Made by a program: the position numbers and the translations under genes. 64,000 nt of DNA from positions 124,001-188,000 of the forward strand of contig NZ_JNWK01000003.1 of NCBI RefSeq assembly GCF_000716445.1, read 5' to 3'. The notes beneath the pieces were generated by a model that saw only the letters and a program-made list of their open reading frames with translations, did not search any database and had not been told where the DNA came from. Shown one piece after another: positions 31,478-40,777 of this stretch (position 1 is the stretch's first letter; every line of letters starts with the position of its first letter). Source of the stretch: Streptomyces wedmorensis. GTDB lineage: Bacteria; Actinomycetota; Actinomycetes; Streptomycetales; Streptomycetaceae.

Positions 31478-33640
31478 ATGACCTCGACTCGACAGCAGCC
31501 GGCCACACCCCAGGCCCCGCTCTCCTTCCCGCGCCAGCTCGCCCGGACCCAGCGGTTCACCCTGGGGGCTCCGCGAGGGTTCTCGGTGTCCCCGGACGGG
31601 GAGCGGGTGGTGTTCGTCCGATCCGGTTCGGGCTCCGACCGCTCGCACCGGCTGTGGGTGCTCGACCTGCCGCCGGGCGGCACTCCGGTGGAGCGGCTCG
31701 CCGCCGACCCGGCGGCGCTGCTCGCGGGGGCGGAGGAGGAGCTGCCGCCGCAGGAGCGGGCGCGCCGGGAGCGGAGCCGGGAGGGCTCCGGAGGCATCGT
31801 GACGTACGCGGTGGACGGGGCGGTGGAGCTGGCGGCGTTCGCCCTGTCGGGGCGGCTGTTCGCGGCGGAACTGCGGGCTGGGACGGCGCGCGAGCTGGAG
31901 GTGCCGGGACCGGTCCTCGATCCCCGCCCCTCGCCGGACGGGCGGCTCGTCGCGTACGTGGCGGAGGGCGCGCTGCGGGTGGTGGGCGCGGACGGTTCGG
32001 GCGACCGGGAACTCGCCGTTCCGGAAGACGGGCACGTCTCCTACGGATTGGCCGAATTCATCGCCTCCGAGGAGATGGGACGCGACCGCGGCTACTGGTG
32101 GTCCCCGAGCGCGGATCGACTGCTCGTGGCGCGGGTGGACGACCGGCCGGTGCGGCGCTGGTGGATCGCCGACCCCGCGCATCCGGAACGGGAGCCGCAG
32201 CGGGTCGGGTACCCGGCGGCGGGGACGGCCAACGCGGAGGTGCGGCTCTTCCTCGTGGACCTCGACGGGGCGCGCACGGAGGTGCTGTGGGACCGGGAGC
32301 GGTATCCGTACCTCGCGCGGGTGCACTGGTCGGCCGCCGGGGCGCCGCTGCTGCTCGTGCAGACCCGGGAGCAGCGGGAGCAGGCGTTCCTGGCGGTGGA
32401 CGTGGAGTCGGGGACGACCTCCACCGTACGGGCGGAGGCGGACCCGGCGTGGCTCGAGCTGCACCGGGGGGCGCCCGCGTGGGGGCCCGGCGGCGGGCTC
32501 GTGCGGATCACGGACGAGAGCGGGGCGCGCGTCCTGGCCGTCGGGGACGACGCGTGGACGGGCGAGGACCTGCACGTGCGGGCGGTGCTCGACGTCGGCG
32601 CGGACGACGTCCTCGTGTCGGCGTCGGCGGGCGAGGCGGCGGCGGGGCCGGAGACCGGCGAGATCCATGTGTACCGGGTGTCGGCGGCGAAGGGGGCCCG
32701 GCGGCTCTCCGAGGGAGTCGGGGTGCACGCGGCCGTGCGCTGCGGGGCGGTCGCGGTCCTGGTGTCGGCGCGGCCCGGGGAGCCGGGGAGCGTGGCGCGG
32801 GTGCTGCGGGACGGCGAGCAGGTCGCGGTGGTGGCCTCGTCCGCGCAGCGGCCGGTGGTCTCCGCCCGGGTGCGGCTCACCGAGGCCGGTGCCCGGCGGA
32901 TCCCGTGCGCGGTGCTGCTGCCCACGGGGTACGAGGAGGGCGACGGGCCGCTGCCGGTCCTGATGGATCCGTACGGCGGTCCGCACGGGCAGCGGGTGGT
33001 CGCCGCGCACAACCCGCATCTGACGTCCCAGTGGTTCGCCGACCAGGGCTTCGCGGTGATCGTGGCCGACGGGCGGGGCATGCCGGGCCGCTCCCCCGCC
33101 TGGGAGAAGGCGATCCTGCGGGACCTGACGCCGACGCTCGACGACCAGGTGGAGGCGCTGCTCGCGCTGGCCGGGCGCTTCCCGCTCGACCTGGACCGGG
33201 TGGCGGTGCGCGGCTGGTCGTACGGCGGCTATCTGGCGGCCAGGGCGGTGCTCCAGCGGCCCGACGTCTTCCACGCGGCGGTCGTGGGCGCGCCGGTGGC
33301 GGACTGGCGGCTGTACGACACCCACTACACGGAGCGGTACCTCGGCACCCCGCAGGACGACCCGGAGGTGTACGCGGCGCAGTCGCTGCTCACCGACGAC
33401 GGGCTCACGGCTCCCGAGGGCCCGGCCCGGCCGATGATGATCGTGCACGGGCTCGCCGACGACAACGTGGTGGTGGCGCACGCGCTGCGGCTCTCCTCCG
33501 CCCTCCTCGCGGCGGGCCGGCCGCACGAGGTGCTGCCGCTGTCCGGGGTCACGCACATGACGCCGCAGGAGCAGGTGGCGGAGAACCTGCTCCTGTTGCA
33601 GGTGGACTTCCTGAAGCGGGCGCTCGCCGTGGCGGGGTGA
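31478..33640 (+). CDS. S9 family prolyl oligopeptidase / dipeptidyl peptidase IV-like
   Basis: A 720-residue serine peptidase. Residues 1 to about 450 form a beta-propeller (LGAPRGFSVSPDGERVVFVR and later WDRERYPYLARVHWS). The rest is an alpha/beta hydrolase with the nucleophile Ser581 in RGWSYGGYLAAR, acid Asp661 or 662 in HGLADDNVV and His693 in SGVTHMTP. No signal peptide is seen, so it is probably cytoplasmic and trims short peptides, perhaps those imported by the opp operons downstream. ATG 31478 lacks a ribosome binding site; TACTTT (31465-31470) ends 7 nt before it, fitting leaderless expression. Confidence 0.92.
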   Translation: MTSTRQQPATPQAPLSFPRQLARTQRFTLGAPRGFSVSPDGERVVFVRSGSGSDRSHRLWVLDLPPGGTPVERLAADPAALLAGAEEELPPQERARRERSREGSGGIVTYAVDGAVELAAFALSGRLFAAELRAGTARELEVPGPVLDPRPSPDGRLVAYVAEGALRVVGADGSGDRELAVPEDGHVSYGLAEFIASEEMGRDRGYWWSPSADRLLVARVDDRPVRRWWIADPAHPEREPQRVGYPAAGTANAEVRLFLVDLDGARTEVLWDRERYPYLARVHWSAAGAPLLLVQTREQREQAFLAVDVESGTTSTVRAEADPAWLELHRGAPAWGPGGGLVRITDESGARVLAVGDDAWTGEDLHVRAVLDVGADDVLVSASAGEAAAGPETGEIHVYRVSAAKGARRLSEGVGVHAAVRCGAVAVLVSARPGEPGSVARVLRDGEQVAVVASSAQRPVVSARVRLTEAGARRIPCAVLLPTGYEEGDGPLPVLMDPYGGPHGQRVVAAHNPHLTSQWFADQGFAVIVADGRGMPGRSPAWEKAILRDLTPTLDDQVEALLALAGRFPLDLDRVAVRGWSYGGYLAARAVLQRPDVFHAAVVGAPVADWRLYDTHYTERYLGTPQDDPEVYAAQSLLTDDGLTAPEGPARPMMIVHGLADDNVVVAHALRLSSALLAAGRPHEVLPLSGVTHMTPQEQVAENLLLLQVDFLKRALAVAG

Positions 33641-33671
33641 CGGGGACGGGTGCCCCGCCGGCCCGGCCGGG

Positions 33672-34673
33672 TCACCAGCCCGGCGGCGGCGGGGAGGGCG
33701 GGGCCGGGGGCATCGACCCGGCCGGCCCGTAGGACCCGTAGGACCCGTACGGACCGGGCCGGCCGTACGGCGCGTGCGGGCCGGCCGGCCCGTAGGCGCC
33801 GGGTGCGGGGTCCTCCTCGCCGCGCGCGGCGAGGAGGACGAGCACCGCGATGCCGGCGAGCAGGCCGAAGACGGCACTGAGGATAACCAGCTGCTGCACG
33901 GTGGGGAGTTCGTCGAAGTGGGCGGCCAGTTCGTACCGGACGGCCCGCGCGACCTCGGCGAGACCGACGGCCGCCAGGAACCCTCCGGCGAGCAGGCCGA
34001 ACGCCCTGCTGTGACGGGCCCGGGCGAAGGCGGAGCCGGCGGCCGCGGCGTACAGGCCGACCAGCATCGCCGCCAGCCAGCCGGGGGGCGGCGCGAGGGC
34101 CGGTTTGACGACGGACCGGCCGCCGGTGAGCCGGTCGACGGTGACCTCCACCGGCAGTTCGGTCGCCCAGTACACCTCCCACAGGGTCAGGACGGCGGCG
34201 GCGACCGCGAGGAGGACGCCGGCGGCGACGGCGCGGCCCGTGGGGGGCCGGGTGGGGAGGCGTTCGTACGCGGCGGTCGCCGGGCGCCGGCCCGCCGCGG
34301 CGGTGACGACAAGACCGGCGGCGAGGGCCAGTTCGGCGAGCGCGGTGACCAGCGCCCCGCTGTCCGCCGCCCACAGCCCGGGCAGCCGCAGGGCGAGCGT
34401 GACCGTGCCGGTGGCGGCGAGCGCGGAGGCCGCGTGCCGGGACCGCAGGGCGGCGACGGCGCCGGCCGCGGAGACGGCGAGCAGCACCGGGTCGGTCAGC
34501 GAGGTGGCGGACCGCCCCCGGATCAGGAAGAAGTGGTCCCCGGCCCAGTACCACGCGAGGTCGACGGGCGACCCGAGCGCGGCGAGGTCCTTGAGGATCC
34601 ACACGGCGGCGATGAGGGCGAGCGCGGCGCAGAGCGCGGCGCCCGTGAGACGTGCCGGTCGTGTCACAGTCAC
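33672..34673 (-). CDS. Polytopic membrane protein with Gly/Pro-rich tail
   Basis: A 333-residue protein of unknown function with about eight hydrophobic helices (LTGAALCAALALIAAVWILK; VLLAVSAAGAVAALRS; VAAGVLLAVAAAVLTLWEVY; LVILSAVFGLLAGIAVLVLL) and a cytosolic tail of YGPAGPHAPYGRPGPYG type. The start is taken as GTG 34673. A promoter TTGTTT-17 bp-GAGTAT (34704-34709 and 34681-34686, minus strand) ends 7 nt before it, so the mRNA would be leaderless. An ATG at 34721 would lie upstream of that promoter. It converges on the S9 peptidase gene. Confidence 0.7.
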   Translation of the reverse strand: MTVTRPARLTGAALCAALALIAAVWILKDLAALGSPVDLAWYWAGDHFFLIRGRSATSLTDPVLLAVSAAGAVAALRSRHAASALAATGTVTLALRLPGLWAADSGALVTALAELALAAGLVVTAAAGRRPATAAYERLPTRPPTGRAVAAGVLLAVAAAVLTLWEVYWATELPVEVTVDRLTGGRSVVKPALAPPPGWLAAMLVGLYAAAAGSAFARARHSRAFGLLAGGFLAAVGLAEVARAVRYELAAHFDELPTVQQLVILSAVFGLLAGIAVLVLLAARGEEDPAPGAYGPAGPHAPYGRPGPYGSYGSYGPAGSMPPAPPSPPPPGW

Positions 34674-34774
34674 GGACCCGATACTCACGGTCGCGACCGA
34701 CCGAAACAAGCGGTTCCGCATGTCCGGGGGAAGACGGCTGTGCCACGGAGGGGAGGCGGGCCGGGAAGAGGCGC

Positions 34775-34809
34775 GGCCGGCCGGGACGCGCGAGGCGCCC
34801 CGGCCGGCC
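34775..34809 (-). terminator. Hairpin after the first opp operon
   Basis: An 11-bp perfect stem (GGCCGGCCGGG at 34775-34785 with 34799-34809) carries a 13-base loop. It follows the oppF stop and ends the five-gene operon. Confidence 0.65.
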
Positions 34810-34903
34810 TACGGCACCCGCACGGCCGTACGTCACCGAGCCTGCCGCGTCCGTATATCGGAGGGGATTCCGTCGGGTTGCCCGCTCGTTAAAGGGCCGC
34901 GCC

Positions 34904-35959
34904 TCAAGGGGACGGGGGCTCCTCCCCGTCGTCCTCCGGCGGGACCACCTGCTTCTCCTCGGCGAAGTGGCAGGCGGAGTCGTGCTTGGCCGGGCTTTCG
35001 GTGAGGCGGAAGACGGCCGGGACGGCGAGTTCGGGGACTTCCAGGGTGCAGCGTTCCTGGGCCTTCCAGCAACGGGTGCGGAAGCGGCAGCCGGAGGGGA
35101 TGTCGGCCGGCGAGGGGACGTCGCCGGTGAGGATGATCCGCTCGCGGTGCGCGCGGGCCTCCGGGTCCGGCACCGGCACCGCGGAGAGCAGCGCCTGCGT
35201 GTACGGGTGCGTGGGGTGTTCGTAGATCTCGGCGTCGGTGCCGATCTCGACGATCCGGCCGAGGTACATGACGCCGACCCGGTCGGAGATGTGCCGCACG
35301 ATCGAGAGGTCGTGGGCGATGAACACGTACGACAGGGAGAACTCGGTCTGGAGGTTGCCCAGGAGGTTGACGACCTGCGCCTGGACGGAGACGTCGAGCG
35401 CCGAGACCGGTTCGTCGGCCACGATGATCTCGGGCTGGAGCGCGAGACCGCGGGCGATGCCGATGCGCTGGCGCTGACCGCCGGAGAACTGGTGCGGGTA
35501 CCGGTTGATGTACTCCGGGTTGAGGCCGACGACGTCCAGCAGGTCCTGCACCTTGCGGCGCCGGTCGCCCTTGGGGGCGACCTCGGGGTGGATCTCGTAC
35601 GGTTCGCCGATGATGTCGCCGACCGTCATGCGCGGGTTGAGCGAGGTGTACGGGTCCTGGAACACCATCTGGATGTTGCGGCGGACGGCCTTCAGCGCGC
35701 GCGGGGAGAGCTTGCTGATGTCCTCGCCCTTGTAGCGGATCTCGCCCGACGTCGGCCGCTCCAGGTTGACCAGCATCTTCGCGACGGTCGACTTGCCGCA
35801 GCCGGACTCGCCGACGATGCCGAGGGTCTCCCCGGCGGCCAGGTCGAAGTCGACCCCGTCGACCGCCCGGACGGCGCCGACCTGCTTCTTGAACAGGATG
35901 CCCCGGGTGAGCGGGTAGTGCTTGTGCAGGCCCCGGACTTCGAGAATCGCCTCAGCCAT
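34904..35959 (-). CDS. Oligopeptide ABC transporter ATPase, OppF-like (operon 1)
   Basis: A 351-residue ATP-binding subunit. Walker [11 protein letters not shown]-loop [13 protein letters not shown], signature [17 protein letters not shown], Walker [13 protein letters not shown] and switch [14 protein letters not shown] are all intact. The C-terminal oligo_HPY domain has four cysteines ([15 protein letters not shown] and SACHFAEE), the pattern that binds a 4Fe-4S cluster in some dipeptide importers. It pairs with OppD to drive peptide uptake through OppB/C. Its start overlaps the oppD stop by 8 bp. It is closely related to the OppF of operon 2, including an 83-bp identical block. Confidence 0.92.
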   Translation of the reverse strand: MAEAILEVRGLHKHYPLTRGILFKKQVGAVRAVDGVDFDLAAGETLGIVGESGCGKSTVAKMLVNLERPTSGEIRYKGEDISKLSPRALKAVRRNIQMVFQDPYTSLNPRMTVGDIIGEPYEIHPEVAPKGDRRRKVQDLLDVVGLNPEYINRYPHQFSGGQRQRIGIARGLALQPEIIVADEPVSALDVSVQAQVVNLLGNLQTEFSLSYVFIAHDLSIVRHISDRVGVMYLGRIVEIGTDAEIYEHPTHPYTQALLSAVPVPDPEARAHRERIILTGDVPSPADIPSGCRFRTRCWKAQERCTLEVPELAVPAVFRLTESPAKHDSACHFAEEKQVVPPEDDGEEPPSP

Positions 35960-36935
35960 GGAGGCACTCCTTCCAGAAGTGGCAGGCGCTGGCGCGCTTC
36001 ACCGGGGACTCGGTCACGTCGTAGAGCGGGGGCACGTCGGTGCGGCAGCGGTCCCGGGCCAGGGGGCAGCGGGGGTTGAAGGCGCAGCCGGGCGGGATGG
36101 CCAGCAGGTTGGGCGGCAGGCCCTTGATCGCGTAGAGCTCCTGGCCCTTCTGGTCCAGGCGCGGGATCGATTCGAGGAGCCCCTTGGTGTAGGGGTGGGC
36201 GGGGGCCTTGTAGATCTCGTGGACGGGGGCGCGTTCGACGATCCGGCCCGCGTACATCACGGCGATCTTGTCGGCGACGTCGGCGACGACGCCGAGGTCG
36301 TGGGTGATCAGGATGAGGCCCATGTTCAGCTCGCGCTGGAGCTCGGCGAGGAGGTCCATGACCTGGGCCTGGACGGTGACGTCGAGGGCGGTGGTCGGCT
36401 CGTCGGCGATGATCAGTTCGGGTTCGAGGGCGAGCGCCATCGCGATCATGATGCGCTGGCGCATGCCGCCGGAGAACTGGTGGGGGTACTGGCCGACGCG
36501 CTCCTTGGCGGCGGGGATGCGGACCCGGTCCATCAGCTCGACGGCCTTGGCGCGGGAGTCCTTGCGGGACATGCCCTTGTGGACCTGGAACATCTCGCCG
36601 AGCTGGTCGCCGACGCTGACGACGGGGTTGAGGGAGGACAGCGCGTCCTGGAAGACCATCGCCATCTTGGCGCCGCGGATCTTGCGCCGCTCCTCCTCCT
36701 TGAGCTTCAGCAGGTCCTGGCCCTGGAAGAGGATCTCGCCCTGGGTGATCTTCCCCGGCGGGATGTCGAGGATGCCCATGACGGCCTGGGCCGTGACGGA
36801 CTTGCCGGAGCCGGACTCGCCGAGCACGGCGAGGGTCTCCCCGGCGTTCACCGAGTAGTCGACGCCGTTGACGGCCTTGGCGACCCCGTCCCGGGTGTGG
36901 AACTCCACGTGCAGGTCGCGCACTTCGAGCAGCAT
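35952..36935 (-). CDS. Oligopeptide ABC transporter ATPase, OppD-like (operon 1)
   Basis: A 327-residue ATPase subunit. It has Walker A GESGSGKSVTAQAVMG, Q-loop VFQDALSSLNPVV, signature QFSGGMRQRIMIAMALALEP, Walker B IIADEPTTALDVTVQAQVMD and the H-switch ITHDLGVVADVAD. The oligo_HPY tail again has spaced cysteines ([27 protein letters not shown]). It starts 6 bp after oppC and overlaps oppF by 8 bp (ATGGCTGA). OppD and OppF differ in sequence, as in all Opp/Dpp importers, so the ATPase dimer is asymmetric. Confidence 0.92.
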   Translation of the reverse strand: MLLEVRDLHVEFHTRDGVAKAVNGVDYSVNAGETLAVLGESGSGKSVTAQAVMGILDIPPGKITQGEILFQGQDLLKLKEEERRKIRGAKMAMVFQDALSSLNPVVSVGDQLGEMFQVHKGMSRKDSRAKAVELMDRVRIPAAKERVGQYPHQFSGGMRQRIMIAMALALEPELIIADEPTTALDVTVQAQVMDLLAELQRELNMGLILITHDLGVVADVADKIAVMYAGRIVERAPVHEIYKAPAHPYTKGLLESIPRLDQKGQELYAIKGLPPNLLAIPPGCAFNPRCPLARDRCRTDVPPLYDVTESPVKRASACHFWKECLHG

Positions 36936-36941
36936 GGATCC

Positions 36942-37946
36942 CTACCTCAGCTTGGGGTCGAGGGCGTCGCGGACGGCGTCGCCGAGCATGATGAAGGCGA
37001 GCACGGTGATGGCGAGCGCGCCGGCCGGCCAGAGCAGCATGTGGGGCGCGTTGCGGATGTACTGCGACGCCGAGGAGATGTCGATGCCCCAGGAGACGGT
37101 CGGCGGCTTCAGGCCGACGCCGAGGTACGACAGGGTCGCTTCGAGCGAGATGTACGTGCCGAGGGCGATGGTGGCGACGACGATCACCGGCGCGATGGCG
37201 TTGGGCGTGATGTGGCGCAGCAGCATCCGGGAGTTGGACGCGCCCAGGGCCCGGGCCGCCTGGACGTAGTCGTTCTGTTTGGCGGTGATGACGGAGCCGC
37301 GGGCGATGCGGGAGAGCTGGGGCCAGCCGAGGAGCACCATGAAGCCGATGACGGGCCAGACGGTGGAGCTGGTGACCACGGAGAGCAGCACCAGGCCGCC
37401 GAGGACGACGGGGATGGCGAAGAAGACGTCGGTGATCCGGGAGAGGAAACCGTCCCAGGCTCCGCCGAAGAAGCCGGCGAGCCCGCCCAGGATGCCTCCC
37501 AGGATCGCGACGCCGACGGTGGCGAGGACGCCGACGGTCACGGACGTCCGGGCGCCGTAGACGGTGCGGGTGTAGACGTCGCAGCCCTGGCCGTTGAATC
37601 CGAAGGGGTGGCCGGGCTGGGAGCCTTCCTGCGCCTTGGACAGGTCGCAGTCGAGGGGGTCTCCGGAGGCGATCAGCTGGGGCCAGATGGAGATGATCAC
37701 CAGGAAGAGGATGACGAGCCCGGAGATGATGAACACCGGGTTGCGGCGCAGGTCGTGCCAGGCGTCGGACCAGAGGGAGCGGGCCTTCTTGTCGGGGCCG
37801 GCGCCCTCGGGGCCGCCGAGGTTCTTCTCCAGGGTCTCCGCCTCCGCTGTGGCGAGGTCGGACGCTCCTCCGGCACCGGTCGAGGCGATCGCGCGTCCTT
37901 CCTCGCCGTACGACTCAAGCGGCTCAAACGGCTCGGGCTCAGGCAT
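36942..37946 (-). CDS. Oligopeptide ABC transporter permease, OppC-like (operon 1)
   Basis: A 334-residue inner-membrane permease with a cytoplasmic N-terminal extension of about 60 residues (MPEPEPFEPLESYGEEGRAI) and six helices. The EAA loop that contacts the ATPases reads YVQAARALGASNSRMLLRHI, then TPNAIAP. The segment DLRRNPVFIISGLVILFLVI marks the first helix and is typical of OppC. I start at ATG 37946, which overlaps the oppB stop by 8 bp; the frame continues upstream to 37964 within oppB. It ends in DAVRDALDPKLR, shared with the operon 2 copy. Confidence 0.93.
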   Translation of the reverse strand: MPEPEPFEPLESYGEEGRAIASTGAGGASDLATAEAETLEKNLGGPEGAGPDKKARSLWSDAWHDLRRNPVFIISGLVILFLVIISIWPQLIASGDPLDCDLSKAQEGSQPGHPFGFNGQGCDVYTRTVYGARTSVTVGVLATVGVAILGGILGGLAGFFGGAWDGFLSRITDVFFAIPVVLGGLVLLSVVTSSTVWPVIGFMVLLGWPQLSRIARGSVITAKQNDYVQAARALGASNSRMLLRHITPNAIAPVIVVATIALGTYISLEATLSYLGVGLKPPTVSWGIDISSASQYIRNAPHMLLWPAGALAITVLAFIMLGDAVRDALDPKLR

Positions 37947-38862
37947 AGCGGATCCTCGGGTCAAGGACGGCGTACAGGAGGTCGACCAGGAGGTTGGCCA
38001 GCAGGAAGATCAGGACGAGGATGGTCACGAAGCCGACCACGGTCTGCGTGTTCTGACGGACGATGCCCTGGTAGAGCTGGTAGCCGACGCCGTGGATGTT
38101 GAAGATCCGTTCGGTGACGATCGCGCCGCCCATGAGCGCGCCGATGTCGGCGCCGATGAACGTCACCACGGGGATGAGGCTGTTGCGCAGCAGGTGGCGG
38201 CTGATGACCCGGCGGCGGGGCAGGCCCTTGGCGACGGCGGTGCGGACGTAGTCGGCGCGCTTGTTCTCGGCGATCGAGGTCCGGGTGAGCCGGGTGACGT
38301 AGGCGAGCGAGACCGAGGCGAGCACCAGGCCGGGCACGATGAGTTCGCTGAAGGGCGCCTCGGGCGAGACGGCCGGCTTGATCCAGCCCCATTTGACGCC
38401 GAGGAGCAGCTGGATGAGCAGGCCGGTGACGAAGGTCGGGACGGAGAGGACGACCAGGGTCAGCAGCAGCACGGTGGTGTCGACGGGGCGGCCGCGCTTG
38501 AGGCCGGTGACGACGCCCAGGCTGATGCCGATGAGGATCTCGAAGAAGATCGCGACGATGGTGAGCCGGATGGTGACCGGGAAGGCGCTGGCCATCAGCT
38601 CGGTGACGGGCTGGCCGTTGAAGGCGGTGCCGAAGTCTCCGGTGAAGACGTTGCCCATGTAGGTCAGGTATTGCTGCCAGAGGGGCTTGTCGAGTCCGAA
38701 CTCCTTCTCCAGCTGGGCGGCGGTCGCCGGGTCGCACTGGCGGTCACCGCACAGGCCGGCGATGGGGTCGCCCATCACGTTCACCATCAGGAAGATCAAC
38801 AGCGTGGCGCCGAAGAAGACCGGGATCATCTGCAGCAGCCGCCGGATCACATATCGACCCAT
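37939..38862 (-). CDS. Oligopeptide ABC transporter permease, OppB-like (operon 1)
   Basis: A 307-residue permease. It starts MGRYVIRRLLQMIPVFFGAT, the amphipathic entry of OppB, carries six helices, and shows the coupling loop YVRTAVAKGLPRRRVISRHL, then LRNSLIPVV. The exterior loop has CGDRQCDP, a possible disulfide absent from operon 2. It ends DPRIRYA like its paralogue. The gene is preceded by a 114-bp gap with a strong hairpin after oppA, so it is expressed by read-through or by its own weak promoter. Confidence 0.93.
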   Translation of the reverse strand: MGRYVIRRLLQMIPVFFGATLLIFLMVNVMGDPIAGLCGDRQCDPATAAQLEKEFGLDKPLWQQYLTYMGNVFTGDFGTAFNGQPVTELMASAFPVTIRLTIVAIFFEILIGISLGVVTGLKRGRPVDTTVLLLTLVVLSVPTFVTGLLIQLLLGVKWGWIKPAVSPEAPFSELIVPGLVLASVSLAYVTRLTRTSIAENKRADYVRTAVAKGLPRRRVISRHLLRNSLIPVVTFIGADIGALMGGAIVTERIFNIHGVGYQLYQGIVRQNTQTVVGFVTILVLIFLLANLLVDLLYAVLDPRIRYA

Positions 38863-38903
38863 GAGGGGCTCCGGGGGTTGGCTCCGGGGAAAGGACTGGG
38901 GAA

Positions 38904-38950
38904 GGCGTACGGCCCGGCGGCGCGGGGGTCCGCGGGCCGGGCCGTACGCC
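38904..38950 (-). terminator. Hairpin between oppA and oppB (operon 1)
   Basis: A 15-bp perfect stem (GGCGTACGGCCCGGC at 38904-38918 with 38936-38950) and a GC-rich loop lie in the 114-bp gap. It probably stops part of the transcripts after oppA and protects the oppA mRNA 3' end, giving excess binding protein. Confidence 0.75.
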
Positions 38951-38976
38951 GCCGACCTGTACGGCCTGCTACGGCG

Positions 38977-40605
38977 TCAGTTGACCTTGATCTGGTCGTA
39001 GACCGGGACGCTGAACGGGTTCAGGGACACGTTCGAGACGTTCTCCGAGTAGCCGGCGCTGCCGTTCTGGTACCAGAGCGGGATGGCGCCCATGTCGTCG
39101 CGGAGGACGCCTTCGGCCTGCTGGAAGAGCGCGATCGCCTTCGCGGTGTCGGCCTCGGCGTTGGCCTGGTTCACCAGCTTGTCGAACTCGGGGTCGGAGT
39201 ACTTGCCGTCGTTGGACGAGGCGTTGGTGTAGTACAGCGGCTGGAGGAAGTTCTGGATGAGCGGGTAGTCCATCTGCCAGCCGGCCCGGAAGGGGCCGTC
39301 CATCTTCGACTGGGTGATCTGGTTGCGGAAGTCGGCGAAGGTGCCGACCGGATTGCCGACGCAGGCCTTGTTGTCGCCGAGGGCCCGGTTGATGGAGTTG
39401 CAGACCGCGTCGACCCATTCCTTGTGGGAGCCGGTGTCGGCGTTGTACGAGATCTTCATGGTGCCGCCGGGGATGCCGCCGCCCTCGGCGACGAGCTTCT
39501 TCGCCTCGGCGGCGTCGTACTTGCAGAAGTCGCCGCATACGTCCTTGAATCCGCCGTCCTCGCCGAGGACCGGGGAGGTCCAGTCGACCGCGGGGGTGCG
39601 GGTCTTCTGGAAGATCGTGTCGGTGATCTGGCTGCGGTCGATCGCCATGGAGAGGCCCTGGCGGAGCTTCTCCTGTCCGGGCTTGTTCCAGGCCGGGTCG
39701 TAGAACGGGAAGGACAGGGTCTGGATGATGCCGGCGGGCACGTTGATGTAGCGGTCGCCGAGGTCGGCCTCGACGTTCTTGAGCTGGGAGGCGGGCACGT
39801 CGTCGACGAGGTCGAGGTTGCCGGCCGTCAGGTCCGTGTAGGCGGTGTTGTTGTCGGTGTAGACCTTGAGGGTGATGCCGCCGTTCTGGGCCTTGTCGGC
39901 GCCGGGGTAGGAGTCCCAGCGCTTGAGGGCCATCTGGGAGCCCTTGGAGTACGAGTCGACGGTGTACGGGCCGTTGCCGATGGGCTTCGACAGCCAGGCG
40001 GCGTGGTCCGTGAAGAAGGCCTGCGGGAGCGGGGAGAAGGCCGCGTAGCCCAGGGTGATGGGCCAGGTGGAGAACTTCTGGGTCAGCTTGACCGTGAAGG
40101 TCTGGGGGCCCGTGACCTTGAGGCCGGACATCGTCTCGGCGGTCGGTTCGCCCTTCTCGGGGTGGACCTGGTCGTAGCCCTCGATCTGGCCGAAGAAGTA
40201 GGCGTTCTTCTGGTTGTTCTTCAGGTGGGCGCCGTAGTTCCAGGCGTCGACGAAGGACTTGGCGGTGACCTTCTCGCCGTTGGAGAAGGTCCAGCCGTCC
40301 TTGACCGTGATCGTGAAGTTGGTCGAGTCGGTCGTGTCGATCTTCTCGGCGAGCATGTCCTTGGCCTCGCCGGTCTTCGGGTCGTACTGCTTGAGCCCGC
40401 GGAAGATCATGGAGAGGACCTTGCCGCCCTGGACCTCGTTGGTGTTGGCGGGCTCCAGCGGGTTCTGCGGGTCGCCCCACGAGGAACTCACGATGCCGTC
40501 GGCACCTCCGCCGCCGCCGCTGTCGTCGCCGCCACCGCAGGCGGTCGCCGTGAGGGCGACGGCGGTGGCCAGTGCGGCCCACTTGGCGTGCGTGGCTCCG
40601 CGCAT
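38977..40605 (-). CDS. Oligopeptide-binding lipoprotein, OppA-like (operon 1)
   Basis: A 542-residue SBP_bac_5 substrate-binding lipoprotein. The signal MRGATHAKWAALATAVALTA ends at a lipobox TATAC, followed by a Gly-rich spacer. Family motifs include DPQNPLEPANTNEV-like binding-lobe sequence, KDGWTFSNGEKVTAKSFVDA and WLSKPIGNGPYTVDSYSKGS. It presents peptides to OppB/C outside the membrane. ATG 40605 has a GGGAGG site 8 nt upstream; the frame to 40635 is not needed. It is the first gene of the operon and is followed by a hairpin. Confidence 0.92.
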   Translation of the reverse strand: MRGATHAKWAALATAVALTATACGGGDDSGGGGGADGIVSSSWGDPQNPLEPANTNEVQGGKVLSMIFRGLKQYDPKTGEAKDMLAEKIDTTDSTNFTITVKDGWTFSNGEKVTAKSFVDAWNYGAHLKNNQKNAYFFGQIEGYDQVHPEKGEPTAETMSGLKVTGPQTFTVKLTQKFSTWPITLGYAAFSPLPQAFFTDHAAWLSKPIGNGPYTVDSYSKGSQMALKRWDSYPGADKAQNGGITLKVYTDNNTAYTDLTAGNLDLVDDVPASQLKNVEADLGDRYINVPAGIIQTLSFPFYDPAWNKPGQEKLRQGLSMAIDRSQITDTIFQKTRTPAVDWTSPVLGEDGGFKDVCGDFCKYDAAEAKKLVAEGGGIPGGTMKISYNADTGSHKEWVDAVCNSINRALGDNKACVGNPVGTFADFRNQITQSKMDGPFRAGWQMDYPLIQNFLQPLYYTNASSNDGKYSDPEFDKLVNQANAEADTAKAIALFQQAEGVLRDDMGAIPLWYQNGSAGYSENVSNVSLNPFSVPVYDQIKVN

Positions 40606-40719
40606 GGAGTGCCTCCCAAATGTCCTGAGTCTCACTTAGGCCCCAATATCACCTCATATGGAAGGACCTGCATTTCCAGGGCACCCGTACGGATGCCCCG
40701 CCGCGGGCACCCATGACGA

Positions 40720-40757
40720 AGGGGCGCCCCCGGTCCGTGTGGACCGGGGGCGCCCCT
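40720..40757 (-). terminator. Hairpin after the second opp operon
   Basis: A 17-bp perfect stem (40720-40736 with 40741-40757; AGGGGCGCCCCCGGTCC) closes on a GTGT loop. It separates the end of opp operon 2 from the promoter region of opp operon 1. Confidence 0.88.
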
Positions 40758-40777
40758 CTGCTCATGCGCCGTGTGCG

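Noticed and set aside
30628..33732. A 1034-codon plus-strand open frame across mshB and the S9 peptidase
   Set aside because: The peptidase frame holds a full catalytic triad; the long frame is a +1 shadow with no motif.
37594..40716. A 1040-codon plus-strand open frame through the opp operon 1 genes
   Set aside because: Its translation is rich in Glu/Val/Gly/Asp without any domain, and it is the antisense of oppC, oppB and oppA, which have intact family motifs.
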